Part shown: in pieces, positions 1 to 8,761 of the stretch
Numbering within the stretch: position 1 is the stretch's first letter
Layout: each line of letters starts with the position of its first letter
Origin: Chloracidobacterium sp.
GTDB lineage: Bacteria > Acidobacteriota > Blastocatellia > Pyrinomonadales > Pyrinomonadaceae
Assembly (NCBI GenBank): GCA_016716305.1
Contig: JADJWP010000002.1
Span: 2,912,501-2,976,500 of the forward strand
DNA length: 64,000 nt
Direction: 5' to 3'
Notes under the pieces: generated by a model
What the model saw: only the letters and a program-made list of their open reading frames with translations
Databases searched by the model: none
What the model was told of the DNA's origin: nothing
Translations under genes and position numbers: made by a program

Positions 1-645
1 TCGAACTATGCCCGACTGAATTTCCCAAACACCGGAAATCTACAAACCTCAGGCAACGCAGGATTCGGCAGCGTTGCGCCGAATACACGCCTGACGCTCA
101 GCGGCGGGCCACTATGGACCTCGAGTCAATGGACAGCGTCGCTGAACATGCAAAACGCTTCCGCGCTCGGTTGGGAAGCGAACAGTTCGGGCCAACGATT
201 CGGCATTGGGCAAGCCACCGGCGGTCTGCATTTCTTCAGGACGATCAGTGGGTTCGGTTCGACGCTGACGCCACCAAACGTGGATTTGCGGATCACCGAT
301 AATGGCGACATCGCACAGCCATTGGAAAGAAATGGGGCCGTCAAGGCAATGGTCGCCATTACTGCCGGAGGAGTGGTCGCCCGCTGCTATAACGGTGTAT
401 CCGGCAGCTCAAGCGGAAACTGCGACATCTCCGTCACTCAAAACTCGGCAGGCGTAGTTTATGTAAATTTTCCCTTTCAGATCACTAATCGATTCTGGCT
501 GGTTACGACGGACGCATCGGGGCAGCAGGCGGGTGTTTTGACTGCATCGGTGGTACCACATGCGGCGGTTAACTCCAGGCTGATCGTGATTACCAAGCAC
601 GATGGAAGCCTTGAGTATCTACCGTTCCATTTGTTTGTATTTTGA
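1..645 (+). CDS. C-terminal part of an unrecognised, probably surface or extracellular protein
   Basis: The frame is open from base 1, so the start lies upstream of the window and about 214 residues are visible. The sequence is rich in Gly, Ser, Thr and Asn with short alternating hydrophobic stretches (for example LRITDNGD and VYVNFPFQI), as in beta-rich exported proteins. It has two cysteines about 14 residues apart and no catalytic motif that I recognise. It ends 24 bases before the start of the next secreted protein, which has its own ribosome binding site, so the two may share a transcript. The function is unknown. The composition recalls tail-fibre-like or C-terminal domains of large adhesins, but this is only an impression. 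Confidence 0.6.
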   Translation, partial: SNYARLNFPNTGNLQTSGNAGFGSVAPNTRLTLSGGPLWTSSQWTASLNMQNASALGWEANSSGQRFGIGQATGGLHFFRTISGFGSTLTPPNVDLRITDNGDIAQPLERNGAVKAMVAITAGGVVARCYNGVSGSSSGNCDISVTQNSAGVVYVNFPFQITNRFWLVTTDASGQQAGVLTASVVPHAAVNSRLIVITKHDGSLEYLPFHLFVF

Positions 646-669
646 TTCCGCCTCTGAGGAGCCTTACCC

Positions 670-2349
670 ATGGAACGCACGCGATCGATCGGAAGTATAT
701 CTATTGCCGTATTCGTCATTGCAATGGCAACTGCTGTCGCTTCTGCTCAACAGCTAAAACCGACGGAGATCGTCTACAGCCGGATGCCGACGAATATTTT
801 TACATCGCCGACGGGCGCCAACTCTCCCACTATCTGGGTTGTCGGTCAAGACGGCTCGAACGACCGTTTTATCACCAGCGGGACGATGCCGCGAATCTCG
901 GACGATGGCCGCTTCCTCTTGTTCAAACGCTTCTCGCTAACTTCCCACTTCGATCCCTTTTGGATCTATCCGGAGTTCTTTGTTCGAGACCTTTCGACCG
1001 GGCAAGAAACTTTGATCATCCCAGCTAGTTTCGATGACGTCTCGGGCGGTCACTTTTTTTCGCCGGCAAGCAATCAGGGCAATCACGAAATTGTGTACAA
1101 CGCTATTACTTGCTTGAGCAGGATCAACCGCGACGGTACGAATCGCCTGCGGTTTCCATGCGCGGACGCGAACCATAATGATAAGTTTCCCGCCATCCGG
1201 CGCGGTGGCGACCAGCTCATCGCATTCAGCAACAACCTCATCACGCCGGGAGTGGGCGGGCTCTACACTGTCGAGATATCCAGTTCCAATCGTCAGAAGA
1301 TTTCGAACACCACATGTCGCGACTTTCATCCGGCGTGGTCGAATGACAATGAGTTCATTGCGTTCGGCACGATCTCCGTGAACTGCGACAACAACTTTCC
1401 GGCCATCTCCACGTATCCTTACTGGGTCTCGAACCTCGTAAAGATCAAACCCGACGGCTCGGGCCGCCAGACGCTGACAAACTATCCGTTGAATCAGGAT
1501 TGCACGCAGACGGCCGCGAATTGCTTCACGCTCGGCTACGTGTGGACCGAGAACAATTCGAAGGTCATCGCCGCCGGGCGTATCAACGGGGTGAAAGGCA
1601 TCTTCGCCGTTAACGCTGACGGCAGCGGCGCGTTCTCGCAAATTCCCATCTCGCCAGGAAACGCACCTGATTTTGTCGGCGGCATCGTGCAGCCGCGTGT
1701 CGAGCAGCACGTGGTTTCGATCGCTGGCGGAGTAGCGGCAAGTGGAAACTATACGCTTGTTTCGACTATTGGGGAGCCGATCGCGGGAATCACTTCGACG
1801 GGCGGTCCGTTTAGCTTCGAAAGCGGTTTTTGGGCAGCACCGTTCGCGTCACGTCGATCGCCGTTCGACTTTGACGGAGACGGGAAGACGGATGTAGGGA
1901 TCTTTCGTCCGGGGGCGGCTGAGTGGTGGTATCGGAGAAGCTCTGACGGACAGGTTCCGGCACTTCAGTTCGGCACGTCGACGGATGCGATCGCACCGGT
2001 CGATTACACCGGCGACGGAAAGTCGGATGTGGCGTTCTTCCGTCCGACCACGGGTGAGTGGTTCATCCTGAGATCTGAGGACGGCTCGTTCTATTCTTTC
2101 CCGTTCGGCGGAGCGGGCGACACACCCGTCCCGGCCGACTACGACGGCGACGGCAAGGGCGATGTCGCGGTCTTCCGTTCGACCAACAACACATGGTACA
2201 TCCAGCGTTCGTCCGACCTCGGGGTCTCGATCATCACCTTTGGAGCCTCGGGCGACCTGCCGGTGACGGCCGACTATGACGGCGACGGCAAATCGGACAT
2301 CGGCATCTTTCGTCCGGCCGGGCGAATGGTGGTATCTGCGGTCGTCTGA
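670..2349 (+). CDS. Secreted TolB/PD40-like propeller protein with FG-GAP/VCBS repeats, frameshifted
   Basis: A signal peptide (hydrophobic stretch at about residues 9-26, ending ASAQQ) is followed by a region of about 330 residues with PD40/TolB-like propeller phrases (WVVGQDGSNDRF, KIKPDGSGRQTL, AVNADGSG). After it comes an array of 45-residue VCBS units of the type DYDGDGKSDVAFFRP. Such arrays form calcium-binding propeller blades on exported proteins. A ribosome binding site GAGGAG lies at 655-660. In the fourth unit the frame breaks near 2314-2323 and the product ends early with a nonsense tail. The remaining two and a half units continue in the next frame to 2686. The role is probably extracellular binding or adhesion; no enzyme motif is visible. 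Confidence 0.8.
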   Translation: MERTRSIGSISIAVFVIAMATAVASAQQLKPTEIVYSRMPTNIFTSPTGANSPTIWVVGQDGSNDRFITSGTMPRISDDGRFLLFKRFSLTSHFDPFWIYPEFFVRDLSTGQETLIIPASFDDVSGGHFFSPASNQGNHEIVYNAITCLSRINRDGTNRLRFPCADANHNDKFPAIRRGGDQLIAFSNNLITPGVGGLYTVEISSSNRQKISNTTCRDFHPAWSNDNEFIAFGTISVNCDNNFPAISTYPYWVSNLVKIKPDGSGRQTLTNYPLNQDCTQTAANCFTLGYVWTENNSKVIAAGRINGVKGIFAVNADGSGAFSQIPISPGNAPDFVGGIVQPRVEQHVVSIAGGVAASGNYTLVSTIGEPIAGITSTGGPFSFESGFWAAPFASRRSPFDFDGDGKTDVGIFRPGAAEWWYRRSSDGQVPALQFGTSTDAIAPVDYTGDGKSDVAFFRPTTGEWFILRSEDGSFYSFPFGGAGDTPVPADYDGDGKGDVAVFRSTNNTWYIQRSSDLGVSIITFGASGDLPVTADYDGDGKSDIGIFRPAGRMVVSAVV

Positions 2350-2584
2350 CGGCGGCAACCGTGCTTTCCAGTTCGGGACATCGACCGACAAGACGGTGGT
2401 CGGCGACTACACCGGAGACGGCAAGGCAGACGCTGCGTTCTTCAGGCCGACCACGGGTGAATGGTTCATCCTGAGATCGGAGGACGGCTCGTTCTACTCG
2501 TTCCCGTTCGGCGGAGCAGGCGACACGCCGGTTCCCGGCGACTACGACGGCGACGGCAAGACGGACGCCGCGGTCTTCAGGCCG
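2002..2584 (+). repeat. Near-identical VCBS unit duplicated within one gene
   Basis: The segment 2002-2181 and the segment 2405-2584 are both 180 bases long and very similar in sequence. They share long identical stretches around the ACCACGGGTGA phrase and the following GAGGACGGCTCGTTCTA phrase. They encode the same residues, FFRPTTGEWFILRSEDGSF onward. Their offset of 403 bases is not a multiple of three, which exposes the frameshift between them. The other units have diverged much further, so these two copies look recently duplicated or homogenised by recombination. Confidence 0.75.
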
Positions 2585-2686
2585 TCATCGGCGACGTGGT
2601 TCATGCTCGGCTCGACCTCGGGCACGCAGATCATCCCGTTCGGTGCCGCCACCGACCGCCCCATCCCGAATGCGTTCGTCAGATAA
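2276..2686 (+). pseudogene. Out-of-frame remainder of the VCBS repeat protein
   Basis: This frame carries the rest of the fourth VCBS unit and the whole of the fifth and sixth (GEWWYLRSSDGG, then DYTGDGKADAAFFRP and DYDGDGKTDAAVFRP). The array period upstream is exactly 45 codons. Units two and five, three periods apart, are offset by 403 instead of 405 bases, so 2 bp are missing near 2314-2323. Restoring them would give a single protein from 670 to 2686 of about 672 residues. No ribosome binding site supports independent translation here. The loss could be a real mutation in a repetitive gene or an assembly error. Confidence 0.75.
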
Positions 2687-2755
2687 TGCTTGAAATGTGT
2701 CAACCGAAACCGCGGTTTGTGCATCTATCTTCCAGGACTTAGAATCGGGAGCTGG

Positions 2756-3583
2756 ATGATGAAGAAACATATCGGGTTTTTGGGTGCATTGGCTTTTGTC
2801 GTTTTGACGGCTGCTTCGGCGGCGTTCGGCCAGCAGACAGGTTTGGTAAAGACCGACCTGAGCCAGGCCGAGGTCGACCGGATCGTTAAGGCGTTCACGG
2901 CGAACGAGGGCGAGTTTCGCGAGGCATTGAAGATCTACGCCTTTGACCGAAGCGCGACCGTACACACGATAGGAATGGGCGGACAGGTGACCGGCGTATA
3001 TCGCCGCGATTCGTTCATGACGTTCAACAGCGAGGGCGCGCGGTTCGAGCGGATCACCTATTTTCCCGTCCCGACGATCAGAGAACTGACCATCACGCCG
3101 GCCGATATCGAAGACCTTGGCGGCGTCAACCCGTTCGCTCTCGAACCGCAGTTCATCTCGCTCTACAACTTTACATATGTCGGGAAAGAGAAGATCGATG
3201 ACCTCGATCTTTACGTTTTCGACGTTTCGCCAAAGGTGATGCCGGATGCGAAAAAGACCAAGCAGCGCTTCTTTACCGGACGCGTCTGGGTCGATGACCG
3301 CGATTTGATGATCGTCAAATCAAAGGGCAAGGGCTTGCCTGAGGATAAGAACAATAAATATCCGGTGGTCGAGACGTGGCGCGAGAACGTTGACGGAAAA
3401 TATTGGTTCCCGTCGATCTCGCTCGCCGATGACGAGCTTGTTTTCGACAAGGGCTACTCGGTGAAGATGAGAATGAAGGTCAAGTACGAAAACTATCGTA
3501 TCGGCCGCAGCGACGTGAGGATAGTCGAGGATGAGGACGTTCCGGCCGAGCCGACGCCTTCGCCGACGCCAAAGAAACCGTGA
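2756..3583 (+). CDS. Exported LolA-like (outer-membrane lipoprotein-sorting type) protein
   Basis: The product is about 275 residues with a clear Sec signal peptide (MMKKHIGFLGALAFVV, then a small-residue region ending AFGQQ). The middle and C-terminal parts (FTGRVWVDDRDLMIVKSKGKG, then VETWRENVDGKYWFPS) resemble the half-barrel LolA/LolB-like fold of periplasmic lipoprotein carriers. The last residues are a Pro/Thr-rich tail. Two ATG codons are adjacent at 2756 and 2759. GGGAG at about 2746 serves either, and the longer upstream reading lacks a signal peptide. An intrinsic terminator follows directly. The exact substrate is unknown; the LolA-like assignment rests on sequence style, not on a diagnostic motif. 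Confidence 0.6.
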   Translation: MMKKHIGFLGALAFVVLTAASAAFGQQTGLVKTDLSQAEVDRIVKAFTANEGEFREALKIYAFDRSATVHTIGMGGQVTGVYRRDSFMTFNSEGARFERITYFPVPTIRELTITPADIEDLGGVNPFALEPQFISLYNFTYVGKEKIDDLDLYVFDVSPKVMPDAKKTKQRFFTGRVWVDDRDLMIVKSKGKGLPEDKNNKYPVVETWRENVDGKYWFPSISLADDELVFDKGYSVKMRMKVKYENYRIGRSDVRIVEDEDVPAEPTPSPTPKKP

Positions 3584-3610
3584 TAAGTTGCAGCAAGTGA
3601 CAGGTCAAGA

Positions 3611-3633
3611 GTCGGGCTTCGGCCCGGCTTTTT
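3611..3633 (+). terminator. Intrinsic terminator with TTCG tetraloop
   Basis: GTCGGGC-TTCG-GCCCGGC forms a 7-bp stem with one T-G wobble, followed by TTTTTATTTT. It ends transcription of the LolA-like gene. The T tract overlaps the stop codon of the convergent plsC gene. Confidence 0.85.
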
Positions 3634-4432
3634 ATTTTGCCTGACCGGCCATTTCGCGTGCGATCGCGGCCCGCGTTTCGTTGAGGATATCCATCAGCTC
3701 GCGGCCCTTTGTTTCGACCGGCGGGAGCAGCGACATCTCGATCGTGCCGGCATAAGCGACGCCGGTGCGCTTGCCCATCATCCAATCGGTCTGCGTGATC
3801 GCGACCGGGATGATGCGGGCCTCGGTCTGAAGCGCGAGATGGAACGCACCTTTTTTGAACGGCAGAAGCTCGCCGGGCATTGCCCGCGTGCCCTCGGCAA
3901 ACACGCCAAAGGAAAAGCCCTCTTCCATCACCTTGCGTGCCTTTTCCATCGATCGCCTCGCGCTCTCGGGGTTTGAGCGGTCAATGGCAAATATCTTGAC
4001 GTAATGCATCCCCTGGCCGAGCACCGGCGCCTTTAGCAGCTCCTTTTTTGCGACGAGGCCCATCTTGTGGCCGGTGAAAAAAAAGAGCGTTGCCGTATCG
4101 AGATAAGACCGATGATTGGAGACAAAGACGTACGATTCGTCGTCCGCGACGTTTTCGCTGCCCTTCACGGCGACCTTCGCGCCGCAAGCTTTCAGCCACA
4201 TCCCGGCTCCCCAGCGGGCGATCGGGTAAAGCCACATCTTTTTGTTGATGATTCCGAGAACGATCAGCGACGGGACGCCAAGGATAAGAAGCAAAAAGCC
4301 GGCGACGAACCAGCTCCACCAATATCGCAGTTTGCCCGACAAACGGGATTTGTTAGACTCGTGAACAGGAAAAACAAGCTTTTGATTCTCTCGGATCGCC
4401 AAGGCGATATCTTGCTGCTCATGATCAGACAT
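3632..4432 (-). CDS. plsC: 1-acyl-sn-glycerol-3-phosphate acyltransferase (PlsC family)
   Basis: The product probably transfers an acyl chain to lysophosphatidic acid to make phosphatidic acid at the inner membrane. It has the family catalytic motif NHRSYLD (about residues 106-112, the NHX4D box) and the EGTR box (about 180-183) for glycerol-3-phosphate binding. A membrane segment lies at about residues 40-63. The length, 266 residues, is normal. The start ATG at 4432 overlaps head-to-head with the start of the M14 peptidase on the other strand, so the two promoters must lie inside each other's coding region. Other members of the family act on different lysophospholipids or ornithine lipids, so the substrate is not certain. 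Confidence 0.88.
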   Translation of the reverse strand: MSDHEQQDIALAIRENQKLVFPVHESNKSRLSGKLRYWWSWFVAGFLLLILGVPSLIVLGIINKKMWLYPIARWGAGMWLKACGAKVAVKGSENVADDESYVFVSNHRSYLDTATLFFFTGHKMGLVAKKELLKAPVLGQGMHYVKIFAIDRSNPESARRSMEKARKVMEEGFSFGVFAEGTRAMPGELLPFKKGAFHLALQTEARIIPVAITQTDWMMGKRTGVAYAGTIEMSLLPPVETKGRELMDILNETRAAIAREMAGQAK

Positions 4433-6844
4433 AAATATTTCGGTCGCCTGCGGGGCGGCGCGCGTTTCGGTTCGTTACTGCGTCTCAGCGGTCTAATTCT
4501 ACTTCTTTCTCTCGCGATTGTCGCACAGTTGCCGACGCCGAAGTCGGTTCTCGGGTTTCACCCGACCGATGAGCGGACGATCGCCGATTGGGGGCAGATC
4601 CGGGGTTATTTTACGAAACTCGATGCGGCAAGCCCGAAAGTAAAGGTCGAAGAGTTTGGCAGAACGACCCTCGGCAAGCCGATGATCGTCGCATATATCT
4701 CGTCAGAGGCGAACATCCGCGACCTCGAACGCTACAAGTTGATAAGCCAGAAACTTGCCGATCCGCGAACGATCGCAAAGGACGGCATCATCGACGAAGA
4801 ATCGCTCTATCTGACGACGGGCAAGACGATCGTTTCTATATCGTGTTCGATCCATTCGAACGAGATCGTCGCGTCACAGATGTCGATGAACCTGGCGTAC
4901 GAGCTTGCCACGGGAACCGACGAAGGCACGGCCGAGATCCTCAACAACACCATCCTGCTGCTGATACCTTCGTCGAATCCGGACGGCATCGACATGGTCG
5001 CGGAATGGTACCGCAAAACGCTCGGGACAAAGAGCGAGGGAACATCGCCGCCGCAGCTTTATCATCACTACGCAGGCCACGACAACAACCGCGATTGGTT
5101 CATGCTCAATCTCGCCGAAACGCGTGCGATAACCCGGCTGTATTGGCAGGAGTGGTTTCCGCAGTTCGTTTATGACGTTCACCAGATGGGCCAGAACGGC
5201 CCGCGTTTTGTGATCCCGCCATTTCACGATCCGCCAAATCCGCGAATTCCGCCCTCGATCGTGCGTGAGGTCGGGCTGATCGGGTACAAGATGTCGGCCG
5301 ACCTGCAAGCCGCCGGCGTCAAGGGCGTTGCCACCAATACGACGTTCGATATGTGGTGGCACGGCGGCTTCAGAACGGCTCCGTATTTTCGAAATTCGAT
5401 CGGCATACTTTCTGAGGCGGCGAGCGCCGACCTGATGACGCCTGTCACGATCACCCGCGAGAAACTGAAAGAGACGCGCCCGGTTCGCGGGCTCAACTCG
5501 CCGCTCGAACCGGCGATAAACAACCCCGAGCCATGGCAGGGCGGCAAATGGGGCCCGGGCGATATCGCGAGGGTCGAGATGATCGCAAGCCGGTCGCTGC
5601 TGCAGATGGCGGCGAAATACCGCGAGCGATACCTGCGCAATTTTCTAGCGTTGAACCGGGCGACGCTCGTCCGCGACACGACCGAGCCGCAGGCTTTCGT
5701 GATGACGGCCGGACAGCCGAACTCGGAAGCGATCGCACGATTCATCGAGATCCTTTTGTGGCAGGGCATCGAGGTCCACGAGTTGACGCACGAGCTATGG
5801 CTGAATCATTTCTCAGACAAGGTGGAATACCACGAGATGCCGTTGGGCAGCTTTCTGATATTTGTGAATCAGCCGGCGAAGGCCAACGTGCTCAGCCTTT
5901 TTGAACGGCAGGTCTATCCGAACCGCATCGGAGCCGACGGCACGCCTGACCCGCCGTATGACGTTGCCGGTTGGACACTTCCGCTGCAGATGGGCATCCA
6001 ATCGGATACGATCTGGGACATCCGTGATCTCGACCGATTTCGAGATACGCTCAAGCCCGTCAGGAACGTCGATCAGGCTCGTGCGGTAATGAACCTTCGG
6101 CCCGCGGCCGAGGCGTTTGCGAAATTCCCGAACCCGCTGCGTAAACCGGCCCGGATCGGGCTTTACCAGGGCTCGATGGGCTCGATGGACGAGGGCTGGA
6201 CGCGGCTCGTTCTCGACAACCATCAGATCAAATATTCATCGGTCAGCGACAAGGAGATGCGAAGCGGCGGCCTCGGCCGATATGATGTGATCGTCTTGCC
6301 TTCGATCAATGAGAACGGCCTGCTTCGCGGGCTCTCGGCAGACAGATATCCGCAGGAACTGACCGGCGGCATCGGGACCGAAGGCATTGCTAACCTGAAA
6401 AAGTTCGTCGATGACGGCGGGCGGCTGGTGTGTTTCGATGCCTCGTGCGGAACGGTGATAAAGGAATTCGGGCTGCCGATCAAGAATGTGCTCGCAGGCG
6501 CCGGCCGAAAGGAATTTTACAATCCGGGCTCGATCGTAAAGCTCGCGGTCGATACGCGTCACAGGCTCGCGCGAAACACGCTCGACGAGATGCCGGCATA
6601 TTTCACCAACAGCTCTGCATTCGAGGTCGTGGATGCTTCGAAGGTCGGGACCATCGCCCGATATGCCGAGAGTGACGCCTTGATGTCGGGCTGGATGTTG
6701 GGTGAAAAGCTGATCAACGGCAAGGCCGCCATCGCCGAGGCGGCGTACGGCGACGGGACGATCATACTCTTCGCCTTTCGGCCGCAGCATCGCGGACAGA
6801 CGTGGGCGACGTTCCCGTTCATCTTCAATGCGCTTGAGAAATGA
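4421..6844 (+). CDS. Secreted zinc carboxypeptidase, M14 family
   Basis: From ATG 4421 the product has 807 residues, with an Arg-rich n-region and a hydrophobic core at about 20-35, consistent with export. The M14 catalytic site is complete: HSNE (about 145-148) and H254 in DVHQMG as zinc ligands, the substrate-binding NNRDW phrase at about 222-226, and a probable catalytic Glu at about 332 in GILSE. The C-terminal half contains a glutamine-amidotransferase-like phrase (YDVIVLPSINENG) typical of long bacterial M14 proteins. It would trim C-terminal residues from external peptides. An open frame continues upstream to 4067, but it lies over plsC and lacks a signal peptide, so ATG 4421 was chosen. 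The stop abuts the convergent flavin reductase gene. Confidence 0.87.
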   Translation: MIRHKYFGRLRGGARFGSLLRLSGLILLLSLAIVAQLPTPKSVLGFHPTDERTIADWGQIRGYFTKLDAASPKVKVEEFGRTTLGKPMIVAYISSEANIRDLERYKLISQKLADPRTIAKDGIIDEESLYLTTGKTIVSISCSIHSNEIVASQMSMNLAYELATGTDEGTAEILNNTILLLIPSSNPDGIDMVAEWYRKTLGTKSEGTSPPQLYHHYAGHDNNRDWFMLNLAETRAITRLYWQEWFPQFVYDVHQMGQNGPRFVIPPFHDPPNPRIPPSIVREVGLIGYKMSADLQAAGVKGVATNTTFDMWWHGGFRTAPYFRNSIGILSEAASADLMTPVTITREKLKETRPVRGLNSPLEPAINNPEPWQGGKWGPGDIARVEMIASRSLLQMAAKYRERYLRNFLALNRATLVRDTTEPQAFVMTAGQPNSEAIARFIEILLWQGIEVHELTHELWLNHFSDKVEYHEMPLGSFLIFVNQPAKANVLSLFERQVYPNRIGADGTPDPPYDVAGWTLPLQMGIQSDTIWDIRDLDRFRDTLKPVRNVDQARAVMNLRPAAEAFAKFPNPLRKPARIGLYQGSMGSMDEGWTRLVLDNHQIKYSSVSDKEMRSGGLGRYDVIVLPSINENGLLRGLSADRYPQELTGGIGTEGIANLKKFVDDGGRLVCFDASCGTVIKEFGLPIKNVLAGAGRKEFYNPGSIVKLAVDTRHRLARNTLDEMPAYFTNSSAFEVVDASKVGTIARYAESDALMSGWMLGEKLINGKAAIAEAAYGDGTIILFAFRPQHRGQTWATFPFIFNALEK

Positions 6845-7477
6845 TCACTTGAAGTCCGGAATTTCGTCCGGCCGTGCATAGGGGAACTGCGCAAATTTGG
6901 TTACGCGATAGTAACTGTTCAGGCCCGATATGCCGACTGCCTCGGTCGTTTCGAGATCAAGATGGCCATCGCCGGAATCGGCCTCGTCGGGTATGATCGC
7001 AAGCCGCACCGAACCGATGATCAGCGTCGTGCCGTTGCGCGCGATCGGGATCTCTTCCTCAAATCTCATTCCGAGTTTTACGGTGCTCTCCTGCACGAAA
7101 GGAGCGTCAAAATCGCTGACGTATTCCTCGGTCAGGCCGCACATCGAGAATTCGCTCGTTTCCCTTGGGAACTTTGCCGACGAGTAATGTGCGCGTTCGG
7201 CCATTTCGGGGTGAACATGGTTGATGGTATATTCGCCGGTCTCGAGGATGTTCTCATATGTGTTTCGGGGTAATTTGCCCGCCGGACGGACGATGAAGCC
7301 GAGTAACGCCGGGTCGCTTCCGAGATGAACGACCGAGCTGAAGATCGCGACGTTCGAAATGCCGTCCGTCGAGCGGGTGGCGATCAGGTTAGCAGGCTTT
7401 ATACCTGATACCGAGTTGATGATGTTGAGCCGGTAGATCCGATCGAGCTGCCGAAGTTCGTTTTGGTCGATTCGCAT
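6845..7477 (-). CDS. Flavin reductase-like (FMN-binding split-barrel) family protein
   Basis: The 210-residue product matches the flavin reductase-like domain family: an early TRSTDGISNVAIFSS strand-loop-strand, then VRPAGKLPRNTYENI and the EYTINHV phrase. These proteins bind FMN as split-barrel dimers and act as flavin reductases or oxygenase partners. It sits 5 bases downstream of the photolyase gene on the same strand, so the two probably form one transcript. A flavin-handling protein next to a flavin-dependent photolyase could be functionally linked, but this is inference. The substrate is unknown. Confidence 0.82.
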   Translation of the reverse strand: MRIDQNELRQLDRIYRLNIINSVSGIKPANLIATRSTDGISNVAIFSSVVHLGSDPALLGFIVRPAGKLPRNTYENILETGEYTINHVHPEMAERAHYSSAKFPRETSEFSMCGLTEEYVSDFDAPFVQESTVKLGMRFEEEIPIARNGTTLIIGSVRLAIIPDEADSGDGHLDLETTEAVGISGLNSYYRVTKFAQFPYARPDEIPDFK

Positions 7478-7482
7478 ATGAT

Positions 7483-8640
7483 CTAAAGATCGAGGCTGAG
7501 CTGTGAGCCTTTCAGCTCGATCTCACATTTTTTCCAAAAGCCAAAGAAAGATGGGTAATAACCCGTCGCCGAGAACATCCAATCGCGGCTTTCCTCGGTG
7601 CCGGTATAGTGTCGGTTCAACGGATGCTCTTTGTAATAGATCTCCCCGCCTCCGAGAATTTCCTTCAGCTCGGAAAATTCGCCGACAAATATTTGCAGAC
7701 CCGAAATGTACCTCCCGAGAGCGAGAATGAACTCGAGCACGTTGGCGGCGATCGGATACGCGGCAAAGTGCGAGGGTTCGAGCAGCAGGACCCGATTGTA
7801 TCCGGTCTCGATCTTCCACGTCGGGTCAAGATTGTACGAATTGTAGATCAGGGTCGGCAGTAATGGGTCGAGCGTAACATCGACGCGTTCGGGTAGGACG
7901 GTCGTCAGCGTGGGGGTGATCGTCTGCTGGAGGACTGCCGGAACGGGCAACGATCCAAACTCGTCATAGGCAACATCGAGAAAGGTTTCGGACTGCGATG
8001 TATAACAGTGGCGATCGACGTTTGCCTGATCGGCGAAATACTTTTTGGTGCTGGCCGCCCCGGCGACCCATTGCCAGCTGATAGCGTTGCTGGCCCAATC
8101 GCCATCGAGCAGGTGGTAATACATCCAGCGGGCGGGCGTCAGCCAATGGCTGCGGCCGATATTGCATGTGATAGATGCCGTATACATTCGAATGTGATTG
8201 TGCATATAGCCGGTCGAGTACAGCGAGCGGATCGCCGCGTCAACGGCATCTATACCCGTCTCGGCGGAGATCACCGACCCGGGCATTCGGTGATTCGCGA
8301 CATTCGCCTGTGGATGGCGGAGATCGGAGTTGATGGCATCACCCTTAGCTTGCCAGACCCTCTGATAATAATCGCGCCAGGCGAGTTCCTTAATGAACTT
8401 CTCGATCTGATATGGTTCGAAACCGCGTGCGAGGGTCCGGTCAAGGACGAATCTTGTCGAAATGACACCCCGGGAAATGTAAGGCGAGAGCCGCGTGACG
8501 GCTCCGTCGGTGAAATTGCGAGTGCGTCCATAGCCGATCGGATCGATCTCATCGACACGCTGAATTATCGACGCAAGATCGGTCGGGAATAATGACTCGC
8601 GCTGAAATGCCCGGTGATGTGACGAGTAAGATGTGTTCAT
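7483..8640 (-). CDS. Cryptochrome/photolyase-family FAD protein lacking the N-terminal antenna domain
   Basis: Residues about 40-215 match the FAD-binding helical domain of class I photolyases: TRLSPYISRG, then WRDYYQRVW, and the signature SWQWVAGAASTKKYFADQANVDRHC (about 188-212). The usual N-terminal alpha/beta antenna domain is absent, since the FAD domain starts almost at once. Instead a domain of about 100 residues follows (about 280-375, from NRVLLLEPSHF to YYPSFFGFWKK), which reads like an alpha/beta fold placed behind rather than before the catalytic part. DNA repair by light is the likely role; blue-light sensing is possible. It is followed on the same strand by the flavin reductase-like gene. 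Confidence 0.85.
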   Translation of the reverse strand: MNTSYSSHHRAFQRESLFPTDLASIIQRVDEIDPIGYGRTRNFTDGAVTRLSPYISRGVISTRFVLDRTLARGFEPYQIEKFIKELAWRDYYQRVWQAKGDAINSDLRHPQANVANHRMPGSVISAETGIDAVDAAIRSLYSTGYMHNHIRMYTASITCNIGRSHWLTPARWMYYHLLDGDWASNAISWQWVAGAASTKKYFADQANVDRHCYTSQSETFLDVAYDEFGSLPVPAVLQQTITPTLTTVLPERVDVTLDPLLPTLIYNSYNLDPTWKIETGYNRVLLLEPSHFAAYPIAANVLEFILALGRYISGLQIFVGEFSELKEILGGGEIYYKEHPLNRHYTGTEESRDWMFSATGYYPSFFGFWKKCEIELKGSQLSLDL

Positions 8641-8747
8641 AGCAGCAGAACCGTGTAAACTCGTGTTCGACGCTTATGCTTGTGTGGTTTCGCCAGGCGA
8701 CATAAGTCACCGACCGACTTTCGCGAAGCCATCGCTCCAAAATCTGT

Positions 8748-8761
8748 TATTATCATCTTTG
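8748..8761 (+). promoter_or_regulatory. Extended -10 promoter (TGTTATTAT), likely leaderless start of the SpoIID gene
   Basis: TATTAT at 8748-8753 is preceded by TG plus one base, an extended -10 element. Its last base is 7 nt before GTG at 8761, so the predicted transcript starts at or beside the start codon. There is no Shine-Dalgarno sequence. Confidence 0.55.

Noticed and set aside
937..1710. 257-codon minus-strand frame
   Set aside because: It lies wholly opposite the VCBS/TolB gene, is rich in Arg and Val as expected for a high-GC shadow frame, and shows no domain.
2311..2330. Programmed ribosomal frameshift in the VCBS gene
   Set aside because: No slippery heptamer or downstream pseudoknot is apparent, and the 405-versus-403 spacing is explained simply by a 2-bp deletion.
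8680..8760. Longer SpoIID start at TTG 8680
   Set aside because: It adds a hydrophilic stretch before the signal peptide and lies upstream of the predicted promoter. GTG 8761 gives a normal export signal.
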